DNA of 64,000 nt from Solen grandis (lineage: Eukaryota > Mollusca > Bivalvia > Adapedonta > Solenidae). This document shows positions 10,491 to 21,255 of the stretch, one piece after another. Both the position numbers and the translations under genes were made by a program. The stretch is from contig CM037781.1 in the NCBI GenBank assembly GCA_021229015.1, forward strand, positions 65,150,839 through 65,214,838, in the 5' to 3' direction. The notes beneath the pieces were generated by a model that worked only from the letters and a program-made list of their open reading frames with translations, was not told where the DNA came from and made no database searches. Numbering within the stretch: the stretch's first letter is position 1; the number at the start of each line of letters is the position of its first letter.

Positions 10491-11891
10491 TTTTAATTTT
10501 GATTTATCAAATATTTTATTGTTTGTTTCTTCTAGAACACAAACCATGTATTTCCTTATATTGTCACCCACATATTCTATGCGTATATGTCTTGCAAATC
10601 ATGTGCAGTAAACAGAATTATTCTATCTGATTTAAAAAAAATGGGAATGTTTTTCGTGAACATATCCTAATTTGCACACATTTTTGCAAGGTTCGACATT
10701 TCAACGTCAACTAGGGCAAATACTTTCTTGCCTTCGATACGATATATCTATTATATTCTATTTGGCTGTCAACAAGGAACAGAATGCTGGAAACCGCATT
10801 TGAATCAGACATCAACTTTTTTTAGTTTTAAGCAAATGGGTGATTTCAAGCAAAGCTCCCTCTAGCGGCAAATCGCGAAATAAAACTGATTGAAATTTTA
10901 TCGTTAAGTACCTAGCAATGCAGGAAATAGTGGAATTTAGTACCAAGTCACATGGTCAACATTCTAATTCTTAAAGCATAAAAATGAGTACATCGTTCAA
11001 AAAAGGATCAAATTTGGCCAAAAAGGAAAAATTAAGAACTTATACTTATACACTCGATAACATATTTTTAGTGTTTGAGCTATTATATTCGTAATATGAT
11101 CAAACTTTGGACAGCCGTAAAATGACCAAAGCAAGTCCGATCTTCAAAATCAAAATTAAACTGGAAAAAGCTTTTTAAGAACTTACACGTTTGTCTATAT
11201 ACTCTCGATAAAACATTTTTAGTTTTGGAGCTATGTGGTGCAGAAGAAAAAAAATCGTAATATGACCTGACCTTTGCATTTTTTAAATTTTAATTGTGAG
11301 GCCCTTTCAAACATGACAACATGAAAATTTCACGAAGAATGAACAAAAAATAATGTCAGGTGCGACAAAACCATGTTTTTGAAATTTTAATTTTTCCAAT
11401 ATTTTAGTGAATTTTGACCGTTTCTAGAAGACAAACCATGCATTTCTCAAATTCGCCACCCCAAATATTTTATGCGTATATGTCTTGCAAATCGTATGCA
11501 GCAAACAGAGTTCTTCTATCTGATCTCTAACAAAAATGGGTAGGTTTTTTTAAAGAACTACCCTCAATTGCACAGTTTTTGCGAGGTTCGAACTTTCAAC
11601 CTTCCATAGCTCAAAAACTTTCAGCCACACGTACCCTCGAAACTTATCATATTTTATTTTGCACAGAATGCAAGAAACCGTATTTGAATCGGACCTCAAA
11701 TTACAGACATTGATAAATTTCATGCAAAACGGCCCCTGACGGGAAAAGCAAGACACACATGGAAATTTTCTAAACGTTAGGATCATCTTCAAATAAGTGG
11801 TAAAAACTGATTAAAATTTCATAAATGTGGCTTTTCTTATTATGGAGATTTGCCGTTCACAAAAAAAGTTAGAAAAACAACAATAAAAAAA
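10491..11891. repeat. Tandem array units 2 (right half) and 3
   Basis: The right half of unit 2 runs to about 10900 (TATGTCTTGCAAATC, CAACAAGGAACAGAATG, CCCTCTAGCGGCAAATCG). Unit 3 follows, with TATATACTCTCGATAAAACA, TTTGGAGCTA, GTCTTGCAAATCG, GCACAGTTTTTGCGAGGTTC and TTAAAATTTCATAAATGTGG. The last block and the next 60 bases are closely similar to 7920-8005. Confidence 0.6.
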
Positions 11892-11930
11892 CTAGATTTC
11901 ATTCGTTGATACGAATGATAGGACTTTCTG
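11892..11930 (-). repeat. Helitron-like 3' end (CTAG plus hairpin), second copy
   Basis: Minus strand reads hairpin ATTCGT-ATCA-ACGAAT, five bases, CTAG, then a T run. This matches the Helitron 3' rule (hairpin shortly before CTRR, insertion beside T). The element body would extend rightwards. A 5' TC end was not identified. Confidence 0.45.
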
Positions 11931-12284
11931 CTAACATTGAAAAATATAAAGATTAATACCGTTAGAAAGAATATATATTAAATTCCCTACCTTTAACTTT
12001 TTTTTTTCGTATGGACTTTTCATGCATGAACTTTGTGAAATAAATCATATGGCTAAAATAAATAAATCTTTATTTTGATATCGCTTTCTTATAACTTGAC
12101 CAATTGTAGTATTCTAGGTACCAAAATAAATGGCTTAAAAATCCCGACAATTCCATTTTAGCATATTTGGGTCTTGTTTTATAGGTATTCAAAATATAAG
12201 CAATTAAACTTAAACCTCTTAATTCTACATATCAAAATTATTTTTTTTTATTTTCGTGTACAGTCGCGGGAATAAAATAGTAAA

Positions 12285-12843
12285 TCACGGCGTATACCCA
12301 TATCGGCAGGCTCTCTGCGGAAATCGCTATATCAGCAGCTCTCTGCGTTCGCACCGGTCATTCTCTGCCATAAACACTACCAAACGCTGGACGGAAGGGA
12401 AAGAAACAGACCAATGGTCATTTTTCAAAGGTGAGTTGCTCAATATTAATTATTGCACGGAATATAAGAGTATTTTAGCTATGTATATGCGTGTAAACTT
12501 TTCAATTATCAAATTGCGACCTGAAACTCGACCGAACAGTTTAGTGTTGTACCAACATAAACACAACTTCGGCACTTTCTACAGGCTTCAGCAGGTTATT
12601 GCTTTGATTATGTCTATAATATGACCATCGAATGTATTCTTTTAAGTATATTCTTCAGGAAGATATCGGTAAATTAGCCGATTTTAATGTAAATTTCTTG
12701 AAACCCCCCTACTTTCGGTTTTGTCGTTGCACGGGAGATCTTTCTGCAAGTTTTTATGGCAGAGAATGACCGGTGCGAACGCAGAGAGCCTGCCGATATA
12801 GCGATTTCCGCAAAGAGCCTGTCGATATGGTTATGCACCGTGT
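12285..12843. mobile_element. Foldback / MITE-like element with ~100-bp inverted arms
   Basis: The left arm (12285-12383) and right arm (12742-12843) are near-perfect inverted copies. Shared blocks include GGCAGGCTCTCTGCG, GCGGAAATCGCTATATC and GCACCGGTCATTCTCTGCCA. The arms are unusually GC-rich and contain an inner duplication of about 30 bp around GCTCTCTGCG. The centre (12384-12741) codes for nothing recognisable. A GTGAGT donor-like site lies at 12431. No transposase is seen. Confidence 0.75.
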
Positions 12844-13315
12844 AAATGCTACCATGCAATAGAATCGTAGACGCGTGTAGCCTCGTGAGTTAAATTCCAA
12901 TAACGCTTGTTTATACGATCGAGACGACTGTATTACACAAAGTTACTTCATTTTGCGCTTTTAGCTAACGGAAAAAATAGCTTGCAGCGTCTTGAACGGA
13001 TGACATGTGTTGATCATTTTGTTTCAAACGTCTACACTTATACACGCTCATGGTATCTCAAGCTGGCAATTAAATTACATTGTACTATAAAATATATTTT
13101 CACATAGGTTATAAATTATCATAAATTTGGAATATAGCTTATACAACATTTATCGATTGATGCAACAATAAAGTCGGGAAATTGCAATGTTTCAACAACG
13201 GTCTAAATGAAATGTGTCAAAACGCTCAAAAGATTATGGGTGGCTGCAACTAATATGTATAAGTAACGTAAATAAAATGATTTGACAAAACATTAAATCA
13301 TTGTCAACACTTGTT

Positions 13316-13533
13316 TAGTTTGTTTGTTGGGTTTAACGTCCCACCGACAGTATTTCAGTCATTTTGGAGACGATGTCTACTTAATGCAGTTATAGTGCTG
13401 CCTCACTGCAGTATCACACCGTAGACATGTGGCATGATAACACACCCAGTCAGATTATCCTGATACCGAGCCATCCAGTTCTGCAACTACCCTTATATGC
13501 GGACGCTCTAACCACTCGTCCACTGGGAACGGT
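13316..13533 (-). mobile_element. tRNA-derived SINE, family A (copy 3)
   Basis: Plus strand shows TTTGTTTGTTGGGTTTAACG (tail), CCACCGACAGTATTTCAGTC and GACGATGTCTAC (core), then TGCAACTACCCTTATATGC. It jumps to the head end (CTCTAACCACTCGTCCACTG), so the stretch between core and head, including the GGTATGTCG block, is deleted. Confidence 0.8.
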
Positions 13534-13680
13534 ACACTTGTTTAGCTAGTAATATCAATATGATATAAGTAAAAAGTTGTTGTTTTTTTTGCAATTTCTA
13601 TGACTAATACATATCTTCAATTAAGGTGAAAGCGAAAGTAGGATATTTTATGAAAATTCTTACAATTGGCTTTAAATTGG

Positions 13681-14015
13681 TATTTTTTATGTAACTTCCT
13701 TATTTTTTTATCAATTTCAAAACTCTACGTGCCAAAATAATCGTCTTAAAATTCTCTACATCTCACTTGCTTAATTTAAGAACTTATTTCTAATGATTCT
13801 TAAGATATAAGCCGTAAAACTCTGACATGACGGCCAAATCGCTGAAATTCTACATGTTTAAATTCTTATTTTTTATGTAACTTCCTTATACTTTGATCAA
13901 TTTCAAAACTTTAGGTACCAAAATGATCGTCCTAAAATTCTCTACATTTCACACGCTTTATCTATAGGAATATTTTTAATATTTTTCAGGAGATTCAAGC
14001 TCTTAAACCTCCTGA
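13681..14015. repeat. 186-bp tandem duplication
   Basis: TTTTTTATGTAACTTCCTTAT occurs at about 13682 and 13868. Both units continue with ATCAATTTCAAAACTYTA, GTNCCAAAATNATCGTC and TAAAATTCTCTACAT. A diverged relative (GACCAATTGTAGTATTCTAG, GTACCAAAATAAATGG) lies at about 12098-12140. Confidence 0.65.
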
Positions 14016-14099
14016 AAAATGAAAAAAATCACCAAAGCTATATGCACGAATTTCGGCCAAACATTGCTTTACAAATAATATTCATCATCATATTTTCAA

Positions 14100-14900
14100 A
14101 AATCAAAGGTTTTCGAGATATAAACAGTTAAAGACACTGGGAGTTACCAAATTTTCATTTTTCCTCCATAACTCAACCGATTCAACCCCGATCATCAAAA
14201 ACTAAATATCATCTGAAAGGTATTTCTAAGCACTACAAATTATATGCATAGTGTCTCGATAGAATATTTACCGTTTGTGAGATATTTAAGGCCGAAGAAA
14301 AACCCGATAATTAATATATGACCTTGACCTTTGGGATTTTCCGGAAACGGAAGTGACATGGCTCCATAAAACCTAATACTGCATCTTCAGACAAAATATC
14401 AAGCAAATCATACAAAAAAATAAAGCCTACAGGGCTTAAAAACCGTTAAGTTTTAATACGAAAGTTTTAATAGCATTATGACGTCATGTGACGTCATATG
14501 ACGTTGATCTTTTTAGAATGTAAAGAAGACATAGAGACTAATATTCAATCTAAATACCAGTTTTCTAGCTTTTCTGGAAGCGATATTATACGCATTTGAA
14601 ATTTGACGTCATTAGTTCGAATCTTGGATTCGCCATAAAACCTTTGCCTTTTCGAACGTGGAAAAAACGGACACCAGGATGCACAACTAGAGTCTAACAT
14701 ACATATTCTGTGAAATTTTGATGAAAATCGATCCAGAAATAATGGCTGTAGACCGCGTACAAACTTTTTCACCTGACGTCAAATCTGACGTTATTTGACG
14801 TCGGATGAATATAAAATTCATTACATCCGAAAGCTCATGGTTTGAAATATACGCTGTCTAACTTGTACTTTTTCGGGTGAAAGTAGAGATGATTTCGCAA
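14100..14900. repeat. Diverged dispersed repeat with CRE-like TGACGTCA cluster
   Basis: The segment 14190-14340 resembles the 7-12 kb array (CTGAAAGGTATTTCTAAGCA, GTCTCGATAGAATATTT, GGCCGAAGAAAAA, ATATGACCTTGACCTTTG). Beyond it TGACGTCA occurs at 14479-14486, 14489-14496, 14604-14611 and 14774-14781, with near matches at 14499, 14786 and 14796. TGACGTCA is the CREB/ATF consensus, but the spacing looks like repeat structure rather than a known promoter. Confidence 0.45.
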
Positions 14901-15656
14901 TTAATGTAGGATGGACTGATAAATGTCTATTATGAAATCATCTGGAAGCTTACAAGTATATTTAAAGTGTGCCAATGATCCCTCAAATTAACTTTTGTTA
15001 CGGCCCATCTTAAAAATACTTGTTCGTAATGTTTCAGACGTAGTTTATCTATTGATTATTTACGAAAGTTAGTTGATATTCGAAACTAATCCGTCATCTC
15101 ATAAAGTTATCGTTAGTAATCTGTTCAAACGAAGACAAGGCGATATAAAATCTTAGATTGAGATGGATTTTTTTCTTTATCTTTATTTTTTATTTTTTTG
15201 TATTTCTTTTCCTACTTTTGTTCCTTTTTTTCAGCCTCAAAAAAAGGGGGGGGGGGGTAAAATAATGGGTCGATCGGGTAACAAGAAAGAATCTTTTTTA
15301 CGCCTTAGATAAGAACTGATAAATAATGAACTTTTAGATGGCGAAAGCACTATAATCATACAAGGTCCAGTCGTAATGATGTAATGTCTGTGAAAAATAA
15401 AAGCTAAAATAACAACGCCATATTGCAGACTGACGCAAATGGCAAATGGTTGTGTGGGAGTCCTAAAGATCAGCTAAATGAAGCTAAAGTCAACTCGAAT
15501 CGGTATTCATGCACGGCGATTTGTATTTTAATAATGTTTGATTACTTAAATATCATATATTTGAACATTATTTGTCTAATCTAGAGACAACGTGCACCTG
15601 TTTGTTAAAATGAGCATAGCTATAATGGGGATACGGAAGGGTATATCACTCAGTTT
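14901..15656. other. No gene seen; G run at 15247
   Basis: AT-rich sequence with a T-rich stretch (15175-15230) and a G run at about 15247-15257. No recognisable feature. Confidence 0.4.
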
Positions 15657-15660
15657 GTAC

Positions 15661-15844
15661 CTGATTTCTGATCAACATTTTCTCTTCGTCTGAAGACGGA
15701 AATAACCTCTCTTATACAGGCTTTAAAATTGAATAGGGCATGACCACCGAAATTTTGAGCTACAGACTGCCAAACATGGTAGCCCCCATATCGGGCCAAC
15801 GTTTCCTTCAAAATGTCAAAAAATAACACATTCTCAATTTGCAC
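15661..15844 (-). other. Candidate minus-strand exon
   Basis: A 61-codon open frame on the minus strand ends exactly at CAG followed by GTAC (15660-15657), a usable splice donor. It has no ATG, as expected for an internal exon. A T-rich stretch with TTTTTGTGAG lies just upstream. The peptide has a mixed, protein-like composition, with segments such as ETLARYGGYHVWQSVAQNF and FNFKACIREVISVFRRRE. I do not recognise the family. Unspliced, the frame stops four codons later. Confidence 0.3.
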
Positions 15845-15994
15845 TCACAAAAATCACACAATGTCAATGTCACAATTTCACGATGCAAATTATCCTGATA
15901 TATTTTGCTTCCTTGTGCCAGTTCATGTTTGACCTGACAAGACGAGATGAATTTAAATTGATAACATTTGTGAAAAAGAAATTGCAAAATTCTT

Positions 15995-16112
15995 TTTTTT
16001 TTTTACATCCTGTCAACGACATCGGCCGTGGTTTATATGATCCAATGTCTGAGACACCCCGGATGTCGGTCGGCAAGCTACGGAAACCAGACCCGAATCC
16101 CTGAACTTCACC
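15995..16112 (-). mobile_element. Possible retroposed fragment with A tail
   Basis: GC-richer block (ACATCGGCCGTGG, CACCCCGGATGTCGG, CAGACCCGAATCCCTG) that on the minus strand ends in TGACAGGATGTAAAAAAAAA. The A run of about 13 bases suggests the 3' end of a retroposon. The family was not recognised. Confidence 0.35.
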
Positions 16113-16199
16113 CGGATTATTTCCATCCTTATTTATTTGCTCTAACAATTTTAAAATTCTTTCTTTGTAAATCATATATTACTAAGTTAACATGTTTTT

Positions 16200-16650
16200 A
16201 AACATTTTCGTTGTTAATTCTCACTGAAGTTAACAAATTTCTCTACATTGTTAATCTATTTTCTTTACTAATTATATTTCTTATATACGTTTTTTTTTTT
16301 AATTCTCACTAAAAATAATACGTTATAAATATCTTTGTAGTTAAAGTATTTCTCTACGTAATTAATCTTTCTACGTTTTCAATCTCGCTGTAGTTAACAC
16401 ATTTCTCTACTTTATTAATTACTCTGAAGACTTCATTTTTCTTTGTGTTTCTCTCAATAGTTAATATATCTATACTGTATTAATTGAAGTTATTAATTTT
16501 TTTAATATTTTACTACGGTATTAATAATAAGTTATCATAACTTTACTGAAGTCAAAACTTTCCCTACATTGTTAATCACTGCGTTTTACAAATCTATCTA
16601 CTTTATCAAAAGTTTTCTTACAGATTCTAGATTATAAATATCTCTGTTTT
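16200..16650. repeat. Degenerate minisatellite (AGTTAACA-TTTCTCTAC units)
   Basis: The motif pair [GT]AGTTAACA followed by TTTCTCTACNTTNTTAAT recurs at about 16227, 16338, 16391, 16458 and 16552 with irregular spacing. Strong strand bias: C and T in the pyrimidine blocks of the plus strand. Confidence 0.55.
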
Positions 16651-16714
16651 GACGGTTTATTTTATTGCGCTTTTCTTTAGGAGCCATATGACGTCATATA
16701 AATACGTGCGTATA

Positions 16715-16975
16715 TCGGAAAATAGCGGATCGTTGTTTTCTTATTGAATATTTTGTTGGTCGTGTTAGAATGTGTCATTAATATTGTAGTTCAAATCCAC
16801 ATAAAATATCCATATTATTAACTTATATAAGAAATAGAGTTTCGAGAAATATATCGCAAAATAATGTAAGGTGTTAAATCACCGATTTATTTCTGTTTTA
16901 ATAGCAGATTTTGTTGATCGTGTTGGAAATGAAGTGAACGTTATTTCTATGTGATTGATCTTTCATAAATTATTC
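16715..16975. repeat. Imperfect ~180-bp duplication
   Basis: ATTTTGTTGGTCGTGTTAGAA at about 16750 and ATTTTGTTGATCGTGTTGGAA at about 16908 are each preceded by a similar T-rich block. A TGACGTCA lies upstream at 16689-16696. Confidence 0.4.
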
Positions 16976-17305
16976 CTCACATACTTAATTTACAAATAAC
17001 ACATTTTGTTACATTATTGATATACATGTTATATATTTCTCTATATTATCCTTGTATATCTATACGTTTATATTTAAGTAGAGGTTCCCTAGTTTAGGTC
17101 TTTATGACTTGAAGATCCACACAAAATAGGTATATTCCCATTTAAAAGAAATCCCCAAAACAAACCTGAATGTTCTCACATCCAAAATTCAACGACAGGT
17201 CCCACGCGGTAGGAAATCGTACCTATACGTTCAGTTAAGCCAAGCTACACACTACTTTCATCCCCATCATTTTGCATTCCATAGTCTTGAAATGCCTGTT
17301 CGAGT

Positions 17306-17400
17306 AGGGGTCTCCCTGGCCGAGCGAGTAAAGTCGCTGATTTAACATCACTCAGCCCCTCGTCGCTGTGGGTTCGAATCCCGAAAGGGTCACTCGGATC
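17306..17400 (+). mobile_element. tRNA-like SINE head, different family
   Basis: Contains an A-box-like CTGGCCGAGCGAGTAAAG (17317-17334) and a B box GGTTCGAATCC (17371-17381), the spacing of a class II tRNA with a long variable arm. The right end lacks a matching acceptor stem and the sequence continues into a non-tRNA body (to about 17480). I call it a SINE head rather than a functional tRNA. Confidence 0.5.
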
Positions 17401-17668
17401 TTTTTCAGATGACGAAAACTTTAAGCTGGAAAGCTGTAAGTCTATAGTTCTATCCGGTTCGGAGTCTTCTTCGAAGTATATTCAGTTGCAAATCTCTTTA
17501 TGTCTTCTAACACTACAATAATAACAATACCTGTGCGAATGATATTATTCAGTGTGACAAATTGGCATAATAAGCAGGGCCCTTTTTCATCAATCTCTTG
17601 AGTTTATATTTAAGTCTCAGGATTCTGAAATTTGAATAATTCATTATCATCTTTTACACAAAATCAAT

Positions 17669-17790
17669 CTATGAAAGACCATTAATAGTTCATAGTTACT
17701 CCCTTTATCTATGAAAGCCAACTTATATCTTATAATTACTCCCGTTATATATGAAAGCCCATTAATATTTCATAGTTACTCCTTTTATCT
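17669..17790. repeat. 40-bp minisatellite, three units
   Basis: ATGAAAG recurs at 17671, 17711 and 17751, exactly 40 bp apart. Each unit reads roughly ATGAAAGCCCATTAATATT then CATAGTTACTCC. Confidence 0.85.
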
Positions 17791-18246
17791 GCGTAGAAAT
17801 TCAGTAAAGGTGTAAGAAATATTTAGAGATTTAATTAAACGTCCATTTGAAGACTTGGGTTATGACTCAAGAGGTTTGTGAATAAAGGCCCATAGGGCTT
17901 TGCTTTTGAAAGATTGATATTTACCTCTCTGCAATACAGCATGAAATCAAAGATATCTATGCACACAAAATGATGACGTGAGAGATGACGTAGCCACTTC
18001 AAATGGGATCACAAGATGTTCTCAAGGGACTTGCGGTAAAACTTAGGCTCTCCTTACACATGTAATTAGCTAAAATTTCCTTATATGACATGCATACAGT
18101 CACTGCGACGGTACTCTTGTTTTCTTTAAAATGTTATATATACTTAAACTAAGATGTATTCGTAAAACACAAATGCCGTTTTGTAGAGGTTAAAGCCTCC
18201 ATTTCTTGACAGGTTTTTAAGGCAAGTGGATACATAAGTTGTATGA
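17791..18246. other. No gene seen
   Basis: Unique-looking AT-rich sequence. The paired GATGACGTGAGAGATGACGT at about 17972 is the only internal repetition noticed. Confidence 0.4.
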
Positions 18247-18556
18247 AATGTGTTTGTTTGTTTGCTGGGTTTAACGTCCCGCCGACAGTATTTCAGTCAT
18301 TTTGAGACGAGGTCTGCTTGAGACAGATATAGTGCTGCCACATTGCAGTATCACTGCAGTATCACGCAGTGGACATGTTGTATGATACCATACCCAGCCC
18401 AACCAGTCCTGCAACTACACTTATATGCTGAGCGCCAAGCAAGGAAACTATAACAATACCATTTTTACAACTTTGGTATGTCGTGGCCAGGAATCGAACC
18501 CAAGACCTCCCGCTCCTGAAGCGAACGCACTAACTACTCGGCCACCGGACGGTGTA
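18247..18556 (-). mobile_element. tRNA-derived SINE, family A (copy 4, near full length)
   Basis: Nearly full copy on the minus strand. The plus strand shows the TTTG-repeat tail, GGGTTTAACGTCCCGCCGAC, ATAGTGCTGCCACATTGCAG, TATATGCTGAGCGCCAAGCA, TTTGGTATGTCGTGGC, the B box (complement of GAATCGAACC) and the A box (complement of CTAACTACTCGGCCACC). A short duplication of GCAGTATCAC lies in the core. Confidence 0.88.
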
Positions 18557-18674
18557 TATAATGTTCTATATTTAAATATCTTTCCAACCGTTCTTAGTTC
18601 CTCTGAAATGGAGGATTATAAATAAACTTAAATAATTATGTCAAGATATTTTCAATTCTATTTCATTTTTCCCG

Positions 18675-18697
18675 CTGGGGGGGGGGGGGGGGGGGCG
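18675..18697. repeat. Poly-G run
   Basis: About 21 consecutive G followed by C. Length may be unreliable. Confidence 0.85.
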
Positions 18698-19462
18698 CTT
18701 TGCATGCTTGATGGCTTATAACTCAATAATTTGAAGTACTATTTCAATGTTGTTGTTTTTTTTGTTGTTTTTTTTCTGTTGTTGTCCTCGTTGTTACCTG
18801 TGCCTAAGATAAAATTAAGTTTTTGAACTGATTAGATTTAAAGTTAAAATCGAGATTCCGATTCTAGTTTCTGATTTATCTTTGAAGGTATACACCCCAT
18901 AAAAGCCATTAATCCTATCAAAGCCATGCATATAACTTCACAGTATAAGATTTTGAAATATCAAACAATAGAAAGCTTAGGGGTAAATTGACAGGTTCTG
19001 ATTTGTGAATGAAATTATTTTATTACATCCCGTTGATAATTTGTTATCTACGGTAAAATTTAAAAAAAAATGAAATTTGTAACAGAATCATATAATGTAT
19101 CTACCGTGAGTTTTTCTCGAAAATCAAATTAATATTTTTTTTCATATTCACAGAAATCCCAACATTATTAAACTTGGAAAACTCTCGGTGATTCTTTTTT
19201 TTATTTTTGGATGTCTTCAAAGTAACACTATTTCAATAGAAATACCGTATAGCGGGCTTTTTCTGCGGATGTTATGTTCTGTGTTTTTGCCATAAACATT
19301 GATTAGTTTTTTCTACGGATTATTTTTCTGCGATTACTGAGAAAGGAAGAATTTATTTCTTCGCTTGTTTACCTTGCTTTTTAAAGCTAACACATCAAAC
19401 GCTCTAGCCTAAGTATTACAACATTACATCTAAGAAAGATCACTTAATGTTTCATCTTACAG
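18698..19462. other. No gene seen upstream of candidate exon
   Basis: AT-rich, with T-rich GTTGTT tracts near 18750-18785. No open frame or repeat recognised. Confidence 0.4.
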
Positions 19463-19512
19463 ACTCTTCCGTCAACCATACCGCACATAATTGAACAGCT
19501 GCTTCGGTTAAA
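19463..19512 (+). other. Candidate host exon (textbook splice signals)
   Basis: The acceptor GTTTCATCTTACAG ends at 19462 and the donor GTAAGTAAT begins at 19513, framing a 50-nt exon. Its only naturally protein-like frame is fully open and reads TLPSTIPHIIEQLLRL plus two bases. Local G+C is higher than in the flanks. A second acceptor-like TTTCTTCTTCAG ends at 19642. Joining there gives a 130-bp intron and continues open for 24 codons, with AATAAA at about 19710. The family is not recognised. The first exon is the better supported. Confidence 0.4.
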
Positions 19513-20133
19513 GTAAGTAATAGACATGAGTCAATGCATTACTTGACTATTTAATTATATGTTAATAGATTTTCAAATGCAAATTTTAAACTAGATTATT
19601 TAACTGTAAATAAACAGAACATACACTTTATTTCTTCTTCAGCATGAACAGCTTAACATGGACACATACACAAAATACATGCAAATGCATACATGCCATG
19701 CGCATATACAATAAAACATAATTGCAATATCAATATGGTGAGAATGGAATGCCTTGCAAATGACTTAATGTATAATATTATTATTTTTGGTTTTGCAGTA
19801 TATTATTTATATTATTTTTTCTTATTTCAAAAGTTTTTTCTACAACATTTTGCTAATTGTATTAAAATAGATTTCTTATTCGACTTAAGTAGAGTAATAA
19901 ATTTCGATATACAGGGACGTATAGGGTAGCATCTAGGAATATATATCTTACGTATATTACTATATTAAGGACAAACTAAAATAAAGTGGAGCTCATCCTC
20001 GACGTCATTTAAATGACACAATGTACATTTTCTATTATTTCTCTGAACACCATTATGTCGACCTCTGCAATATTCAAATCATGAGACGATAGTCGAATAA
20101 ATAATTTCGAGGGCAATTCAATCAGAGAGCAAA

Positions 20134-20233
20134 NNNNNNNNNNNNNNNNNNNNNNNNNNNNNNNNNNNNNNNNNNNNNNNNNNNNNNNNNNNNNNNNNNN
20201 NNNNNNNNNNNNNNNNNNNNNNNNNNNNNNNNN
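20134..20233. other. Assembly gap (100 N)
   Basis: Exactly 100 N bases, the usual placeholder for a scaffold join of unknown size. Sequence order across it is not proven by this window. Confidence 0.99.
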
Positions 20234-20635
20234 GCCTTGGTTTCATTTCCGTCTGACTGCCAAGTTATTGTCTTCAAATGTATTTTCAATTAACATAAAT
20301 ATATCAATCGTTATACTTGTAAATTGATGTTAAAAGTATTCAGAAATCGATTTAGCTATCCTCATAACAGATCTTTATCAGTCCAAAATAATCAAATTTC
20401 TATGACTAATATTTGCGGACCTGAAAGTGGACATAATTACTGTGTCAGTATAACTTTATATTTATTTTGAATGTTGGTAAACAGAACTGGAAAAATAACA
20501 TTTCCTTTTTCTTTCTTAAAAAGTAGAAAAGAACAGCACACACGTGTTTCCAACTTGCAACAATTGAAAGATTCGACGGATAAGACACGTAATATTAACC
20601 CTCATCTGAATTTGAAATAATCATTGTTTAAATGA

Positions 20636-20820
20636 GAAAGATATGGCACTGCCCTATTTCGATATCATATAGTAGACAAGTTGCATGTTATAACAACAAG
20701 ATACATTATCTTAACATGCGTCAAGCAAGAAAAAAATGTCTCCTTTACAGGTATGTCGTGGCCAGGATGGAACCTATGCCCTTCTAGCTATAAGACGGAC
20801 TTTTTAACAATTCGGCTTAA
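20636..20820 (-). mobile_element. tRNA-derived SINE, family A (copy 5, degraded)
   Basis: Recognisable blocks on the plus strand are AAGATATGGCACTGCC, TAGTAGACAAGTTGCATG, ACATGCGTCAAGCAAG and GGTATGTCGTGGCCAGGATG. Much diverged, tail missing. Confidence 0.5.
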
Positions 20821-21172
20821 AATCTTATTTTTATTTAGTTAAATTAAGATAAATTACAGTGAAACGTGAAGTTATCAACAGAAAGTGGAACAACTGTAAT
20901 GAAATGGGTGATGCATTCAACAAAACGATAAATCAAAATAGTGTGTCCTCTATGACAAAAAGATGGGAAAACGACAATTCATTCAAATTATTCACGAACT
21001 TACGCCAATCATAATAAAAAGGTCAAATCACGACATTTCAAAAATAATTTCAGTGCAAACGACGCGTGAATCAGGTCTACCTACAGGTTTTGAAGTTATT
21101 TTCATAACAGAAAACCATAGTTACACTGAAAATATTTGAAGGAGATTAACATTCTCTTTTTTGTTACTCTTT

Positions 21173-21216
21173 AATCCCCCAAACAAACTAGACTTACCTT
21201 GAAAGTTGACGTTTGT
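21173..21216. repeat. DIRS 3' outer end, mirrored in the internal complementary region
   Basis: These 44 bases (AATCCCCCAAACAAACTAGA onward) are the exact reverse complement of 21393-21436. Such a match between an outer end and an internal site defines DIRS1-type elements. Confidence 0.9.
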
Positions 21217-21255
21217 AAATGAGATGCACACGTGACCATGTAGTATTCGTCAGTA
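21217..21255. repeat. DIRS inverted terminal repeat, left in window
   Basis: Thirty-nine bases (beginning AAATGAGATGCACACGTGAC) that are the exact reverse complement of 25728-25766. Confidence 0.93.

Noticed and set aside
12256..12624. 122-codon plus-strand frame
   Set aside because: No ATG start, spans one arm of a foldback element and its unrelated centre; composition changes abruptly.
17306..17400. Possible class II tRNA (Leu or Ser type)
   Set aside because: No matching acceptor stem at the 3' side; a non-tRNA body follows.
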